A stretch of 64,000 bases of DNA from VXYL01 sp965199945 (GTDB lineage: Bacteria > Pseudomonadota > Gammaproteobacteria > Pseudomonadales > Azotimanducaceae): assembly GCA_965199945.1 (NCBI GenBank), contig OZ241354.1, positions 1,364,001-1,428,000 of the forward strand, in the 5' to 3' direction. Shown piece after piece: positions 25,487 through 33,494 of the stretch. The translations under genes and the position numbers were made by a program. The notes below the pieces were generated by a model. That model was not told the DNA's origin. It made no database searches and saw only the letters and a program-made list of their open reading frames with translations. Every line of letters starts with the position of its first letter. The first letter of the stretch is position 1.

Positions 25487-26653
25487 GTGCGCGTCCTCCA
25501 TGTCTATCGCACCTACTTCCCCGAGACCCAGGGCGGCGCCGAAGAGGTCATCCGGCAGATCTGCCTGAACACCCGGCGCCACGGGGTCGTCAGCCGCGTG
25601 CTCTGCATCAGCCCGAACGTTCGCCCGCGGGTCGTGCGGCGCGCCGAAGCGGCGGTGTTCCGCGTGCGCCTCGATTTGGAGATCGCCTCGTGCAGCATGT
25701 CGCTGGAAGCGCTGCCGATGTTCCGCCGCCTATTGCGGTGGGCGAACGTGGTGCATTACCACTTTCCCTGGCCCTTCGCCGACGTGCTGCACTTCGCGGC
25801 GCCGGCGCGTCTGCCGAGCCTCGTCACCTACCACTCGGACATCGTGCGCCAGCGCGCGCTGGCGTTTCTGTACGCGCCGCTCATGCGGCGGTTTCTGCGC
25901 TCGGTGGATCGCATCGTCTGCACGTCCCCGAACTACCTGGCGACCTCGAGCATCCTGCGGCGCTTCAAGGAGCGCGTGGACGTGGTGCCGATCGGCCTCG
26001 CGCCGGCTTCCTATCCCAAGGCCGACAAGCCCGCCTTAGAGGACGCGCGCCGCCGCTACGGTGCCGGCTTCTTCCTGTTCGTCGGCGTGCTGCGCTACTA
26101 CAAGTGCCTGCACATTCTGCTCGACGCGATGGTTGGCGCACCGTACCGCGCCGTGATCGTCGGCGCCGGCCCCACCGAGAAGGAGCTCAAGGCCCAGGCA
26201 CAGCGCCTCGGCCTCGACAACGTGGTCTTCGCGGGGCGCATCTCGGACGAAGAGAAAGTCGCGCTCCTGGCGTCGAGCCGCGCCTTCGTATTCCCGTCCT
26301 ACATGCGCTCCGAGGCGTTCGGCGTGACCCTTCTCGAAGGCGCGATGCACGGCCGGGCGCTGATTTCCACCGAAGCCGGCTCGGGCACCAGCCACGTCAA
26401 CGTGGACGGCGAGACCGGCTTGGTGGTCGAGGCGGCGTCGCCCCAGGCGCTGCGCGCGGCGATGGACAAACTGCATGCGGAACCGGCCCTCGCCGAGCGG
26501 TTCGGCAGGAACGCGCGGGCCCGGTTCGAGCAGCTGTTCACGGGCGAACTAATGGGCGAACGCTACGCGGCGATCTATTCCGCCCTCGCCAACCGGCGCC
26601 CGGTCCTCAAGAGCGACGCGAACTTGGCGTTGGCGCAGCCCTCGACGGAATGA
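25487..26653 (+). CDS. Family 4 glycosyltransferase
   Basis: 388 residues from GTG 25487. Features: N-terminal VLHVYRTYFPETQGGAEEVIRQI (donor-site glycine loop), FFLFVGVLRYYKCLHILLDAM (start of the second Rossmann domain), and FPSYMRSEAFGVTLLEGAMHGRALISTEAGSGTSHVN with the E-x7-E motif of retaining GT-B enzymes. It is likely to add a hexose during O-antigen or exopolysaccharide synthesis at the cytoplasmic membrane. Its stop overlaps an ATG that begins a truncated second glycosyltransferase, the same order as the intact pair at 33.5-36.4 kb. Confidence 0.88.
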   Translation: MRVLHVYRTYFPETQGGAEEVIRQICLNTRRHGVVSRVLCISPNVRPRVVRRAEAAVFRVRLDLEIASCSMSLEALPMFRRLLRWANVVHYHFPWPFADVLHFAAPARLPSLVTYHSDIVRQRALAFLYAPLMRRFLRSVDRIVCTSPNYLATSSILRRFKERVDVVPIGLAPASYPKADKPALEDARRRYGAGFFLFVGVLRYYKCLHILLDAMVGAPYRAVIVGAGPTEKELKAQAQRLGLDNVVFAGRISDEEKVALLASSRAFVFPSYMRSEAFGVTLLEGAMHGRALISTEAGSGTSHVNVDGETGLVVEAASPQALRAAMDKLHAEPALAERFGRNARARFEQLFTGELMGERYAAIYSALANRRPVLKSDANLALAQPSTE

Positions 26654-26826
26654 GGGAGCACACCGCCGCGCCGCTCGGCTATTCGCGCTGGCTGTGGCGC
26701 ATTCGCCGCGCCCTGGCGCTCGCCGCCGGCCACCGCCGAATCGCTCACTTCGCTGGCGGCTACGGGCACCGTCGGCGCAGCGATGATCCGCATGGCGCCC
26801 GTCTGCTCGCGGTAAACGCTCTCTAG
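26650..26826 (+). pseudogene. N-terminal fragment of a family 2 glycosyltransferase
   Basis: 58 codons starting at an ATGA overlap with the preceding gene. PLGYSRWLWRIRRALALAAGHRRIAHFAGGY matches the N-terminus of the intact glycosyltransferase at 34587 (PLGCSRWPRRFRCALALAASHRAIARFVGGY). After GGY the frame drifts: the next frame restores a weak VGAAMIRM match to VGIAFDLMR, so one frameshift and then loss of all the rest explain it. The methyltransferase stop overlaps its end on the other strand. It is a relic of a second enzyme in this sugar locus. Confidence 0.7.
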
Positions 26827-27647
26827 GCCGTCGTGGCGCCACGACCCGGCGGCTTGTGGAGGTAGAGCATCGCGCCGAGTGCATCCTGATCGTCGACGAT
26901 TTCCACATGGAAACTCCGCATGCGCGTCTCGCGGATGATGAGCAGGAGCGTGTTGAGGTCGTAGCTGTGCATTTGCATCCGCGACGGTAGTTTTAACCGG
27001 GCTTCCCAAATTCGGTCGCCGAAGGACAGGTGGTTGCGCAATGCCCGCAGTGCCGGCCAGCGCGGCTTCATCCAGCAGACGAAGTGAACGGCGGCAATGC
27101 CATCGTCCTCCAGATGATCCAACAGCCGTTTGAATATCTGTACGCCACGCGCAACAGGAATGTGCTGTAGAACGAGAACGCTGTGTACGAAGTCGAAACG
27201 GCAGCGGCGGGGCAGCAAATCCTGCCCTTGTCCAGCTTGAAGGAGTTCGACGTTGCCGATCCCCCGCTCTTTGCAGTTGTTCTTCGCTTCCAGCAACATG
27301 GACGGCGCAATGTCTACGCCAACTGTCTGCGCGACCTGCCGCGACATTGGGATGACAACCCTGCCGACGCCGCAGCCGAAATCGAGCGCCACCCTCGGCT
27401 TGAAGTCCGGCTTCAGATGCCGGCGTATGGTGCGGAAGACGTGCGCCACATGCCGCTCGCCGCTCTGGAAGAACAGCTGCCTGTCCTCGGCGGTCATGTT
27501 GCCTGACCGGTACTTGTCCTCCGTCAGCACGCCCCAATAGGGTTCGGTGGAGGCCACCCGTTCCCAATAGTCGTCCGTAGAACGGAAGATCACGTTCCCA
27601 ACCCGCGTTGAAGCCAGCGAAAGTGCCAGCTTACCAGCGGGGTGCAA
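26823..27647 (-). CDS. Class I SAM-dependent methyltransferase
   Basis: 274 residues from a TTG start (27647; a GTG at 27590 is also possible). Motif I is VALDFGCGVGRVVIPM, then VGVDIAPSMLLEA for the acidic SAM contact, and DFVHSVLVLQHIP. This is the Methyltransf_11/25 class. Because it sits among glycosyltransferases, methylation of a sugar in a surface polysaccharide is likely, though a small-molecule role is not excluded. Its 3' end overlaps the fragment at 26650-26826, so the flanking DNA was rearranged. Confidence 0.82.
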   Translation of the reverse strand: MHPAGKLALSLASTRVGNVIFRSTDDYWERVASTEPYWGVLTEDKYRSGNMTAEDRQLFFQSGERHVAHVFRTIRRHLKPDFKPRVALDFGCGVGRVVIPMSRQVAQTVGVDIAPSMLLEAKNNCKERGIGNVELLQAGQGQDLLPRRCRFDFVHSVLVLQHIPVARGVQIFKRLLDHLEDDGIAAVHFVCWMKPRWPALRALRNHLSFGDRIWEARLKLPSRMQMHSYDLNTLLLIIRETRMRSFHVEIVDDQDALGAMLYLHKPPGRGATTA

Positions 27648-27846
27648 GCGTTTGTGCTGTTACGGGATTGGTACGCGACGTTTAGTGCGCCAGCCGCGAG
27701 TGGCGAAGCAGATGGGACGGGAGATCGCTTGGAACGTGTCGGTCAGCGTGACGGGGTCGAACAGGTGCCGGCCGGTGCTTGACGTGGTGGAGGGCCTGCC
27801 GGGCAGGTGCGGCGAACGCGTAACGTCGCAAGCCGTTTGACGCCGG

Positions 27847-28305
27847 TTATGTCAGACACAGAACGACGACCTCCACAACTGTCTTCCCCGCCCTGTAGAG
27901 CATGTCTATCGAGCCCAGAACAATGCCGAGTATGCCCGCGACAGCCGCAATCCACTTGTTCGCTTTGGCGGGGAATATGGAGGCAAGCCACACGAGCACC
28001 TTCCTTGAGAGCAAGTCCTTGCATCGCGCTGTGACTTCCATGCTGAAGTCGGGCCCTCTTGATTCTTCGTATCCTTGTCCCTTCGTGCTCTGCACAAGCC
28101 CCAATGCTTCGATCCTCGAGAGTGTGGCGGACGAGCACTCCACGACATCGGCCGCACCATCGTCATGCCACCTGCCTTCCAAGTCGTGGCAACGCACTGT
28201 GGCGCAGGGTTGGCCGGCCGATGACGTTTGCGCCCCCATGTTGCGATTGATCTCTTGCAGCACCCTTATTTCTTCACGTCCAATTTCGTCGAGCAACTCA
28301 AGCAT
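27847..28305 (-). CDS. Hypothetical protein with C-terminal membrane segment
   Basis: 152 residues from ATG 28305, with GAGAGG 8 bases upstream; a TTG lies 6 codons further up. Begins with a charged helix (LELLDEIGREEIRVLQEINRNM), has a central region that could fold as a winged helix (SSATLSRIEALGLVQSTKGQGYEE), and ends with KWIAAVAGILGIVLGSIDMLYRAG, one membrane segment. No family recognised. Base composition is lower in GC than the flanking catabolic genes, consistent with an acquired gene next to the IS3 element. Confidence 0.55.
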   Translation of the reverse strand: MLELLDEIGREEIRVLQEINRNMGAQTSSAGQPCATVRCHDLEGRWHDDGAADVVECSSATLSRIEALGLVQSTKGQGYEESRGPDFSMEVTARCKDLLSRKVLVWLASIFPAKANKWIAAVAGILGIVLGSIDMLYRAGKTVVEVVVLCLT

Positions 28306-28742
28306 CTTCGCCACCTCTCGCAAATTGGAATCTGCGGGGCGTGTTGCGCCCCGGCGAATCTAAGCATGCGCTCACGCGCAATACAGTTGGTCTGAGGTGG
28401 TCCTGTTTCGTGAGGCAGTTCGAGGGCTTGGTTAAGGTGTACTCCCTTGGTGTTGAGTCCCTCGAGCGCAAGGCATTCTTGCGGCTTGCCGAGCGACCGT
28501 CAAGGCCGATTCGCTGCCATGTTCGGCGGCTTTCCCGTTGCCGATGCCCGCGTCTTTGCAAGACCTTCCCAACTCCCGACTTCGCAGCTGCCAGCCAAGG
28601 CTCGAAGGCCCCGGCGTCCTCGGCCGCATCTCCCAGCCGCATGGCTGGTCGCCTTTCGTCCGCCGGGCCGAGGCGAACCGCCGGAGGCGGGTTGGTCGGA
28701 TTTTCCGAGCGGAGGGAGCGGAGCGACCGGAGTCCGGAAAAT

Positions 28743-28767
28743 CCGGCGCGGCGTTCCGCCGCGCCGG
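28743..28767 (-). terminator. Rho-independent terminator after the IS3 transposase
   Basis: CCGGCGCGGCG (28743-28753) and CGCCGCGCCGG (28757-28767) form an 11-bp stem with a 3-base loop, 13 bases past the orfB stop; on the minus strand it is followed by ATTTTCC. A second inverted repeat (CGGATTTTCCG, 28697-28707, with CGGAAAATCCG, 28735-28745) overlaps it. Confidence 0.6.
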
Positions 28768-28780
28768 GGCGGCCGGCCGG

Positions 28781-29650
28781 TCATGCCGCCTCCGCGAAGG
28801 CGCCGCCGTAGGCTTCCGCCGGAGTTCGGCCGCCCAGCGAGAAGTGAGGACGCGATCCGTTGTAGAAGCGCATCCAACGGGCGATCACGCGCTCCGCCTC
28901 GAAGCCGTCGGCCAGGTCGTGGAGGTACACCGCCTCGTACTTCAGCGAACGCCACAGCCGCTCGATGAACACGTTGTCCATGCACCGGCCCCGGCCGTCC
29001 ATCGAGCACCGCGCCCCCGACTCCAGCACCCGCCCGGTGAACGCCAGGCTGGTGAACTGCGCCCCCTGGTCGGTGTTGAAGATGCCGGGCGCCGCGCCGC
29101 CGCCGAGCGCGTCCTCCAGCGCCTCGACGCAGAACGCCGCGTCCATCGTGTTCGACAGCCGCCACGACAGCACGAACCGCGTCGCCCAGTCCATCACCGC
29201 CACCAGATACAGGAAGCCGGAGCGCACGGGGATGTAGGTGATGTCCGCGCACCAGACCTGGTCCGGGCGCTCCACGGCCACGCCGCGCAGCAGGTACGGA
29301 TGCACCTGGTGCTCGGCGCTCGGCGCACTCGTGCGCGGCTTCGGGTAGACGGCGTCCACGCCCATCAGCCGCATCAGGCGGCGCACCCGGCGCCGACCGG
29401 CAACGACGCCCTCCCGCCGCAGATGCATCGACATCCGCCGGCTGCCGTAGAACGGACACTCCATGTACAACTCGTCGATGCGCCGCATCAGCTCCAGGTT
29501 CGCCGCGCTCTCGCCAGCCGGCTCGCGGTACAGCGACGCCCGACCGACCGCCAGCAGCTCGCACTGCCGGCTCAGGCTCAGCGGGCCGTCGCGCTCCACC
29601 ATCGCCAGGCGCTCCGGGCGGCTCAGTGCGCCAACCCGCGCCGAAAAAAA
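28781..29650 (-). CDS. IS3-family transposase OrfB (rve integrase core), made by -1 frameshift
   Basis: About 290 codons, read as the C-terminal part of an OrfAB fusion. HTH_21-like start (LYREPAGESAANLELMRRIDELYMECPFYGSRRM), then the DDE core: VWCADITYIP, GIFNTDQGAQFTS and ERLWRSLKYE. The frame opens at a run of seven T on the coding strand (29650-29644); slipping back one base there joins GDFF to SARVGALSRPERLAM. There is no good independent start, which supports the frameshift. The reading frame is intact, so the element may still be active. Confidence 0.85.
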   Translation of the reverse strand, partial: FFSARVGALSRPERLAMVERDGPLSLSRQCELLAVGRASLYREPAGESAANLELMRRIDELYMECPFYGSRRMSMHLRREGVVAGRRRVRRLMRLMGVDAVYPKPRTSAPSAEHQVHPYLLRGVAVERPDQVWCADITYIPVRSGFLYLVAVMDWATRFVLSWRLSNTMDAAFCVEALEDALGGGAAPGIFNTDQGAQFTSLAFTGRVLESGARCSMDGRGRCMDNVFIERLWRSLKYEAVYLHDLADGFEAERVIARWMRFYNGSRPHFSLGGRTPAEAYGGAFAEAA

Positions 29651-29901
29651 TCCCGTTCCATCGTCAGCTCCCCGATCTTCGCGTACAGCTCCTTCGCCAG
29701 CGCCTCGTCCGCGCCCGACTTCCGGCTCGACGCGAACACCTCGCCCAGGCCCTCCACCGCCTGCTTCTTCCACATGCCCACCTGGTTCGGATGCACTCCG
29801 TGCTTCGCCGCCAGCTCCTGGATCGTCCGATCTCCGCGCAGCGCTTCCAGCGCCACCCGCTTCTTGAAGTCCGCCGTGAACCGGCGCCTCTTCGCTGTCA
29901 T
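29623..29901 (-). CDS. IS3-family transposase OrfA
   Basis: 92 residues, the HTH_Tnp_1 DNA-binding half: RRRFTADFKKRVALEALRG, TIQELAAKHGVHPNQVGMWKK (helix-turn-helix, about residues 26-46), then a short leucine-zipper-like helix (EALAKELYAKIGELTMERDFF). It stops at 29623, 21 bases past the slippery run from which OrfB is produced. Preceded by GGAGG upstream of the ATG. Confidence 0.85.
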   Translation of the reverse strand: MTAKRRRFTADFKKRVALEALRGDRTIQELAAKHGVHPNQVGMWKKQAVEGLGEVFASSRKSGADEALAKELYAKIGELTMERDFFRRGLAH

Positions 29902-30133
29902 TCCATGCCTCCTTCAAGGCGTGGAATACACCTTAACCGACTGCCTCAAAGACGGGCGGGTGATGCGCGGCCGCCTGTTGCCGGTCAGCGTTTCGGATCG
30001 TTTTGCCGGCCTCGGTGTCCACATCACGGACGCTGGTGGACGTTCGGCAAGGTATACGGGGCCGGCGTCCATCGCACCACCCTCCACAGGTGGCTACGCG
30101 GGGCATCATTCGCCCATGAGGTCGACGACAGGC

Positions 30134-30352
30134 TCAAAGACGTTCGGCAAGGTACGCAGCGAACATGCGGGTTCCGAACACAAACGCTATAGCCACGATC
30201 ATTTGCCAAAAAACCGTCCACTGGCCCTCAAAGGCAGCCGCGACGAGCGCCACTGGCACGATGCCTACGCCGAGCAGTACGACACCGACGATCACCGCCC
30301 ACCATCCCCACAACACCAAGGTCACTCCGAATGCCCATAGCCATGTTGTCAC
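30134..30352 (-). CDS. Small two-helix membrane protein
   Basis: 72 residues if the GTG at 30352 is used (the frame is open upstream, but that part is not hydrophobic). TWLWAFGVTLVLWGWWAVIVG VVLL and VFWQMIVAIAFVFGTRMFAAYLA form two or three membrane segments, with only a short charged tail (ERL). I do not recognise it. Its 3' end contains one copy of a 16-bp direct repeat (30139-30154), so the stop may be the result of a local rearrangement. No Shine-Dalgarno is obvious. Confidence 0.4.
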   Translation of the reverse strand: MTTWLWAFGVTLVLWGWWAVIVGVVLLGVGIVPVALVAAAFEGQWTVFWQMIVAIAFVFGTRMFAAYLAERL

Positions 30353-30804
30353 GCCAACACTGCCGAGAAGGTCGTCATGAATGCTGCAACCGAACCGCGA
30401 GCGCGCTTGAGCGCGGCCAAGGGGGAAACAAGAACGGCACAAATGAACATGACACTGACGACAGGCCAAATGTACGACAGCGCCTTGAAAACGAACTCAA
30501 CCAAAAGGGAATCTCCGTATCATGTTGTGCAAGCCGTGCAAACCCTGAGCCGGTCCAAGTGGCATGCGGCCTCGTCCAGGACGACAGTCGGGCTTGGCGG
30601 GCTTGGCGCGAGATCACTGGACAATGGCACGATATTCGGACGGTTGCTCAAGCTGGTGCCAAAGAAGCGGATTAACGGCGACACTACGGCCCACGGATCG
30701 GCGTTGTCAACCCCCCCCCCCCTCGCTCCCCTGTGCAGCGGGTGTGCGACATTTGGTGGCAAAGGAGGTGAGCCATCGCGATCGGCCCTAAGCTTAGGCG
30801 TTGT
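30353..30804. other. Low-GC intergenic region with no gene seen
   Basis: About 450 bases between the small membrane protein and the IS1380-like remnant. Open frames occur on both strands, but none has a start signal or recognisable content. It holds a run of 12 C (30711-30722) and, at 30740-30750, GGGTGTGCGAC, the same 11 bases that begin both ends of the ISKra4-like element. Confidence 0.4.
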
Positions 30805-31842
30805 GTGAATGCCGGCGAAGGAGATCGCGATGACGGCTGCGAGCGTGGCGCGGGAAGCGCTGGAAGGCAAGGGCGGGCGGCTCGATGCGGCCCCCGGGAG
30901 GTGGTGTCGTCGGCGCTGTCGTGGTCGGCGGAGTGCCGGGAGCTGGCGTCGGGCGTCGAGGACTTCAAGGCGGCGGAGGAAGGGCGGCGGTGCTGTCGGG
31001 TGCGGGGTCGCCGCCGTCGGTGCCGCTGTCGGATGCGGACGATGGTCGGGAGTCGCGGCCTGCGCCGAGTGCGGCGGGGCGCCGCGCTGCCGGGCGTCCG
31101 GCTGGAATCGCGCATGGACGCTGTGTTCTTCGACGACAGATTGCTCGACGCGCTCGAACCGCACGACGTCGTATACACGGTGTCCGTGCCGTTCGCCCGC
31201 TTCTCCGACCTCAAGGCCACCGTCGGTGGCGACGGGCCGGCAGGGACGAGTCGTTCTTTGAACTGCGCTGGAAGCCCGCCGGCTGGGATTCCCGCCGACG
31301 CCTGGTGGTCGTCTGGCGGCGGCCATCTGCCGCTAGGGGCCGCGCCAGCTCGACTGCTCGAGCCCCACGAGCACGGCTTCGAGTTCAAGGCCGTGGCCAC
31401 CAACAAGCGCGTCTTCGCCCGCGCCGTGGCGCTGTTCCACGAAGGCCGCGGTGCCCAGCAGGCGATGTTCGCCGAACTGAAGTCGCAGTACGGCCTCCGG
31501 CTACGCGCCGTGCCGAAGGAGGTTGCCTACCGCGCCTTCGCCCTCGCCGTGCTTGCCCACAGACTTCGGACGCGAACTCCAGATGGCATCTTCCCCACCC
31601 CACCCGGCGCACCACCGCTAAGCGCTCGTCGCTCTGGGCCTTCGCGCAGCTGCCGCCGCCGCATCGACAGCTTGCCGACCTTCGCCCGACCGTCTCGCAG
31701 GCCAGCTCCGGTGCCTCCCGATCCTCTGCGGGACCCCTTCGTGCGCCACCTCGACCGGCCGGAGCCACGCCGCCGGCTGGCCGTCATTGATCTTGCCCAG
31801 AGCCACCGACACCCTCTTGCAATCGAACAAAAGACGTTGTAA
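30805..31842 (+). pseudogene. Broken IS1380-like transposase
   Basis: Pieces of an IS1380-type transposase remain in two frames. In one frame: RLESRMDAVFFDDRLLDALEPHDVVYTVSVPFARFSDLK, and later EPHEHGFEFKAVATNKRVFARAVALFHEGRGAQQAMFAELKSQYGL. The part between them, ESFFELRWKPAGWDSRRRLVVVWRR, is read only in the next frame. At least two frameshifts therefore separate the catalytic pieces, and the N-terminal half is not recognisable. The gene cannot yield an active enzyme. It borders the low-GC cassette that starts at about 31.9 kb. Confidence 0.75.
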
Positions 31843-31948
31843 ATCAGTTAGTTAAGTCGATAAGGCGAGGAGACTTAGTACTTCCGCAGCCATCCTGCCG
31901 CGGCCCAACTCGACCCTTCATCGCCACGGCACAAAACGCGCAAACCCC

Positions 31949-31977
31949 TTGACAGGGTGTGCGACTCGCCGTACGGT
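31949..31977 (+). promoter_or_regulatory. Promoter of the PLD-like/membrane cassette
   Basis: A consensus -35 TTGACA (31949-31954) and TACGGT (31972-31977) with a 17-base spacer. The -10 box overlaps the palindrome CCGTACGG (31969-31976). The predicted message has a leader of about 130 bases before the ATG at 32114. Confidence 0.6.
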
Positions 31978-32026
31978 TGATCCCAACGGCACGGCGAGGC
32001 ATGGATTTTCTGGAGCGGCCGTACGG
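31969..32026. promoter_or_regulatory. Two CCGTACGG palindromes, possible operators
   Basis: CCGTACGG occurs at 31969-31976, on the -10 box, and again at 32019-32026, exactly 50 bases apart, each preceded by G or C and followed by T or C. Two identical symmetric 8-mers this close to a promoter suggest binding sites for one dimeric repressor, about five helical turns apart. Confidence 0.5.
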
Positions 32027-32070
32027 CTTAAACCCACAACGTCTATGGAGCGATAATGAACCAAACGAGC

Positions 32071-32092
32071 GGTTTCTACGTCGCGTAGAACC
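32071..32092 (+). promoter_or_regulatory. Hairpin in the 5' leader
   Basis: GGTTTCTACG and CGTAGAACC pair (one bulged T) around TCG, ending 21 bases before the ATG at 32114 and just ahead of its GAGG. It could modulate access to the ribosome site. Confidence 0.4.
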
Positions 32093-32113
32093 GATCAACG
32101 CGAGGTGCGCCCA

Positions 32114-32734
32114 ATGACAACCACGTTTGACCCCTTCAACCCCGACACTTGGACCGATAGGGAAGAAGCCTACTTCCGAAAAGTCGATTCGGCCATCGAG
32201 CTTGGCACAAATCTGCTTTTCAGCAACGGGCTACCCCAGCATGCTGTGTACCTGATTGAGAGGTTCTTTATGAATGCCAAGGAGGTAGTTCGCCTATTCT
32301 CTGGCAACCTAAGCCGTGCCATCGGGGACGTTGAGGTATACAGCAACCCCAAGGTTGCTGCTGCGGTCGAGAAGATGCTATCTGGCGGCGTGAGTCTCCA
32401 GGTCGTCCTCCACAACGCCATAGATGTCGATGAGGATGAAACTTGGATCGATCACCCACTTGTTCGTATTAAGGATCGCTTGAACGAGGCAGGGCGACTG
32501 TCAGGGTCATTGGACATACGTCAAGGCTCACAAGATAGCATTAGGCATCTTGAGAAGTTCAAGTTTCTCAACCATTGGATGGTGATGGACAAGAGCGCCT
32601 ATCGCCTAGAGACCGACATTCGCAGAGCTAGAGCCCATGTGAATTTCGGTGATAATGATATGGCTCGCGTTCTCGCGGACATATTTGATAACGTACTGTT
32701 TCGCTCAGCTAAACCGTTGATGCGGCCGGCCTAA
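32114..32734 (+). CDS. PLD-like (degenerate HKD) protein of low-GC cassette
   Basis: 206 residues from ATG 32114 with GAGG 8 bases upstream (a GTG at 32105 is less likely). The second half, KFLNHWMVMDKSAYRLETDIRRARAHVNFGDNDMARVLADIFDNVLF, has the spacing of a phospholipase-D-like half-site (H-x-M-V-x-D ... A-x-x-N-F-x-D ... L-x-x-x-F-D) but lacks the lysine of a true HKD motif, so it is more likely a binding than a catalytic domain. The N-terminal half is helical and unrecognised. It shares a promoter with the membrane protein 63 bases downstream and is much lower in GC than the window average. Confidence 0.6.
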   Translation: MTTTFDPFNPDTWTDREEAYFRKVDSAIELGTNLLFSNGLPQHAVYLIERFFMNAKEVVRLFSGNLSRAIGDVEVYSNPKVAAAVEKMLSGGVSLQVVLHNAIDVDEDETWIDHPLVRIKDRLNEAGRLSGSLDIRQGSQDSIRHLEKFKFLNHWMVMDKSAYRLETDIRRARAHVNFGDNDMARVLADIFDNVLFRSAKPLMRPA

Positions 32735-32754
32735 TCAAGAACACGGCCGAATGG

Positions 32755-32771
32755 GGCCGCCATCGGCGGCC
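32755..32771 (+). terminator. Hairpin between the two cassette genes
   Basis: GGCCGCC (32755-32761) and GGCGGCC (32765-32771) make a 7-bp stem with a 3-base loop, followed by TTCTGATTGATT. The T content is too low for a full terminator; partial termination that lowers the membrane protein relative to the first gene is possible. Confidence 0.35.
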
Positions 32772-32797
32772 TTCTGATTGATTGGGGAATTTGCACC

Positions 32798-33316
32798 GTG
32801 AGTGACCAAACGCCTATGTCATGGTGCTGGCCTAGCGACGATTGTACGTTGCATGACTACGCCACATTCCTCAGCGTAACCTCTGCACTCAACATTACTT
32901 TTTGCATCTGGTGGAACAGAATATATGAATTCATCCGAATGCGCATTGAACGCTCGAAGGACGAGCGGGACAAAGAACTCGCAAAAACGAACGTCGTGAG
33001 GGAGGACGACGGTGGCCGCAGCAAATGCGACGTCTTTATGTACTGGTTTAAGCAGGTGGGTCGCGCCTCAAGTGCGCTTGTCACTGTGATTGTCGTTTTG
33101 GTTCTCCTAGTCTTTCGTTCCAACAGCCCTATGTACTTTTGGTGGACCGCATCAACGCTCTTCGTTAGCCCTCTATTGATGACGATCACGTTTCTTGTGC
33201 AATGGGTCTGGCTGTCCATAATCGAGCTCGCTGACTATTATTTCGCTCGTGGTGTCAACGCGACGAAGATGACGGCAAGGAACGTCCCTTTACGAGAGCG
33301 GGAAGACGACTTGTGA
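32798..33316 (+). CDS. Membrane protein, second gene of the PLD-like cassette
   Basis: 172 residues from a GTG (alternative ATG 32816). Three hydrophobic stretches: ATFLSVTSALNITFCIWW (about 23-40), SSALVTVIVVLVLLVF (about 91-106) and TASTLFVSPLLMTITFLVQWVWL (about 117-139). Between the first and second lies a highly charged cytoplasmic-type segment (RIERSKDERDKELAKTNVVREDDGG). No family recognised. Same low GC and strand as the preceding gene. A small multi-helix membrane protein next to a ligand- or nucleic-acid-sensing partner is the layout of many abortive-infection effectors, but that is inference only. Confidence 0.55.
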   Translation: MSDQTPMSWCWPSDDCTLHDYATFLSVTSALNITFCIWWNRIYEFIRMRIERSKDERDKELAKTNVVREDDGGRSKCDVFMYWFKQVGRASSALVTVIVVLVLLVFRSNSPMYFWWTASTLFVSPLLMTITFLVQWVWLSIIELADYYFARGVNATKMTARNVPLREREDDL

Positions 33317-33494
33317 GAGGACTTTTGAAACGAAGCCGTGCAGGAACGTCTCTCTGTGATCATATCCCCGAGCCGCGATGCTACGATGCAATATTGTTGC
33401 GGGCGCGGGTCCTTAGGGTGAGGGGACGCAAGATCGAAGCGAAAGGCCGGTGTCGGCGGGCTTCTGCGCGACAAAAATAGGTCGCCCTAGAGCA

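Larger units (their letters stand above)
28411..29948 (-). mobile_element. IS3-family insertion sequence (ends approximate)
   Basis: Carries overlapping orfA and orfB on the minus strand. The right end, read inwards from 29948, is TGAGGCAGTCGGTTAAGGTG. The left end at 28411 reads TGAGGCAGT, then, after 10 unmatched bases, GGTTAAGGTGTA, so the inverted repeat is interrupted on that side. No matching target duplication was found (TCG left, AAG right), so the left boundary may be altered. About 370 bases lie between orfB and the left end; they hold the terminator at 28743-28767 and no gene. Confidence 0.65.

Noticed and set aside
30711..30722. Run of 12 C as a phase-variation switch
   Set aside because: It lies outside any supported gene and has no promoter spacing to control; it is more likely neutral or an assembly-sensitive tract.
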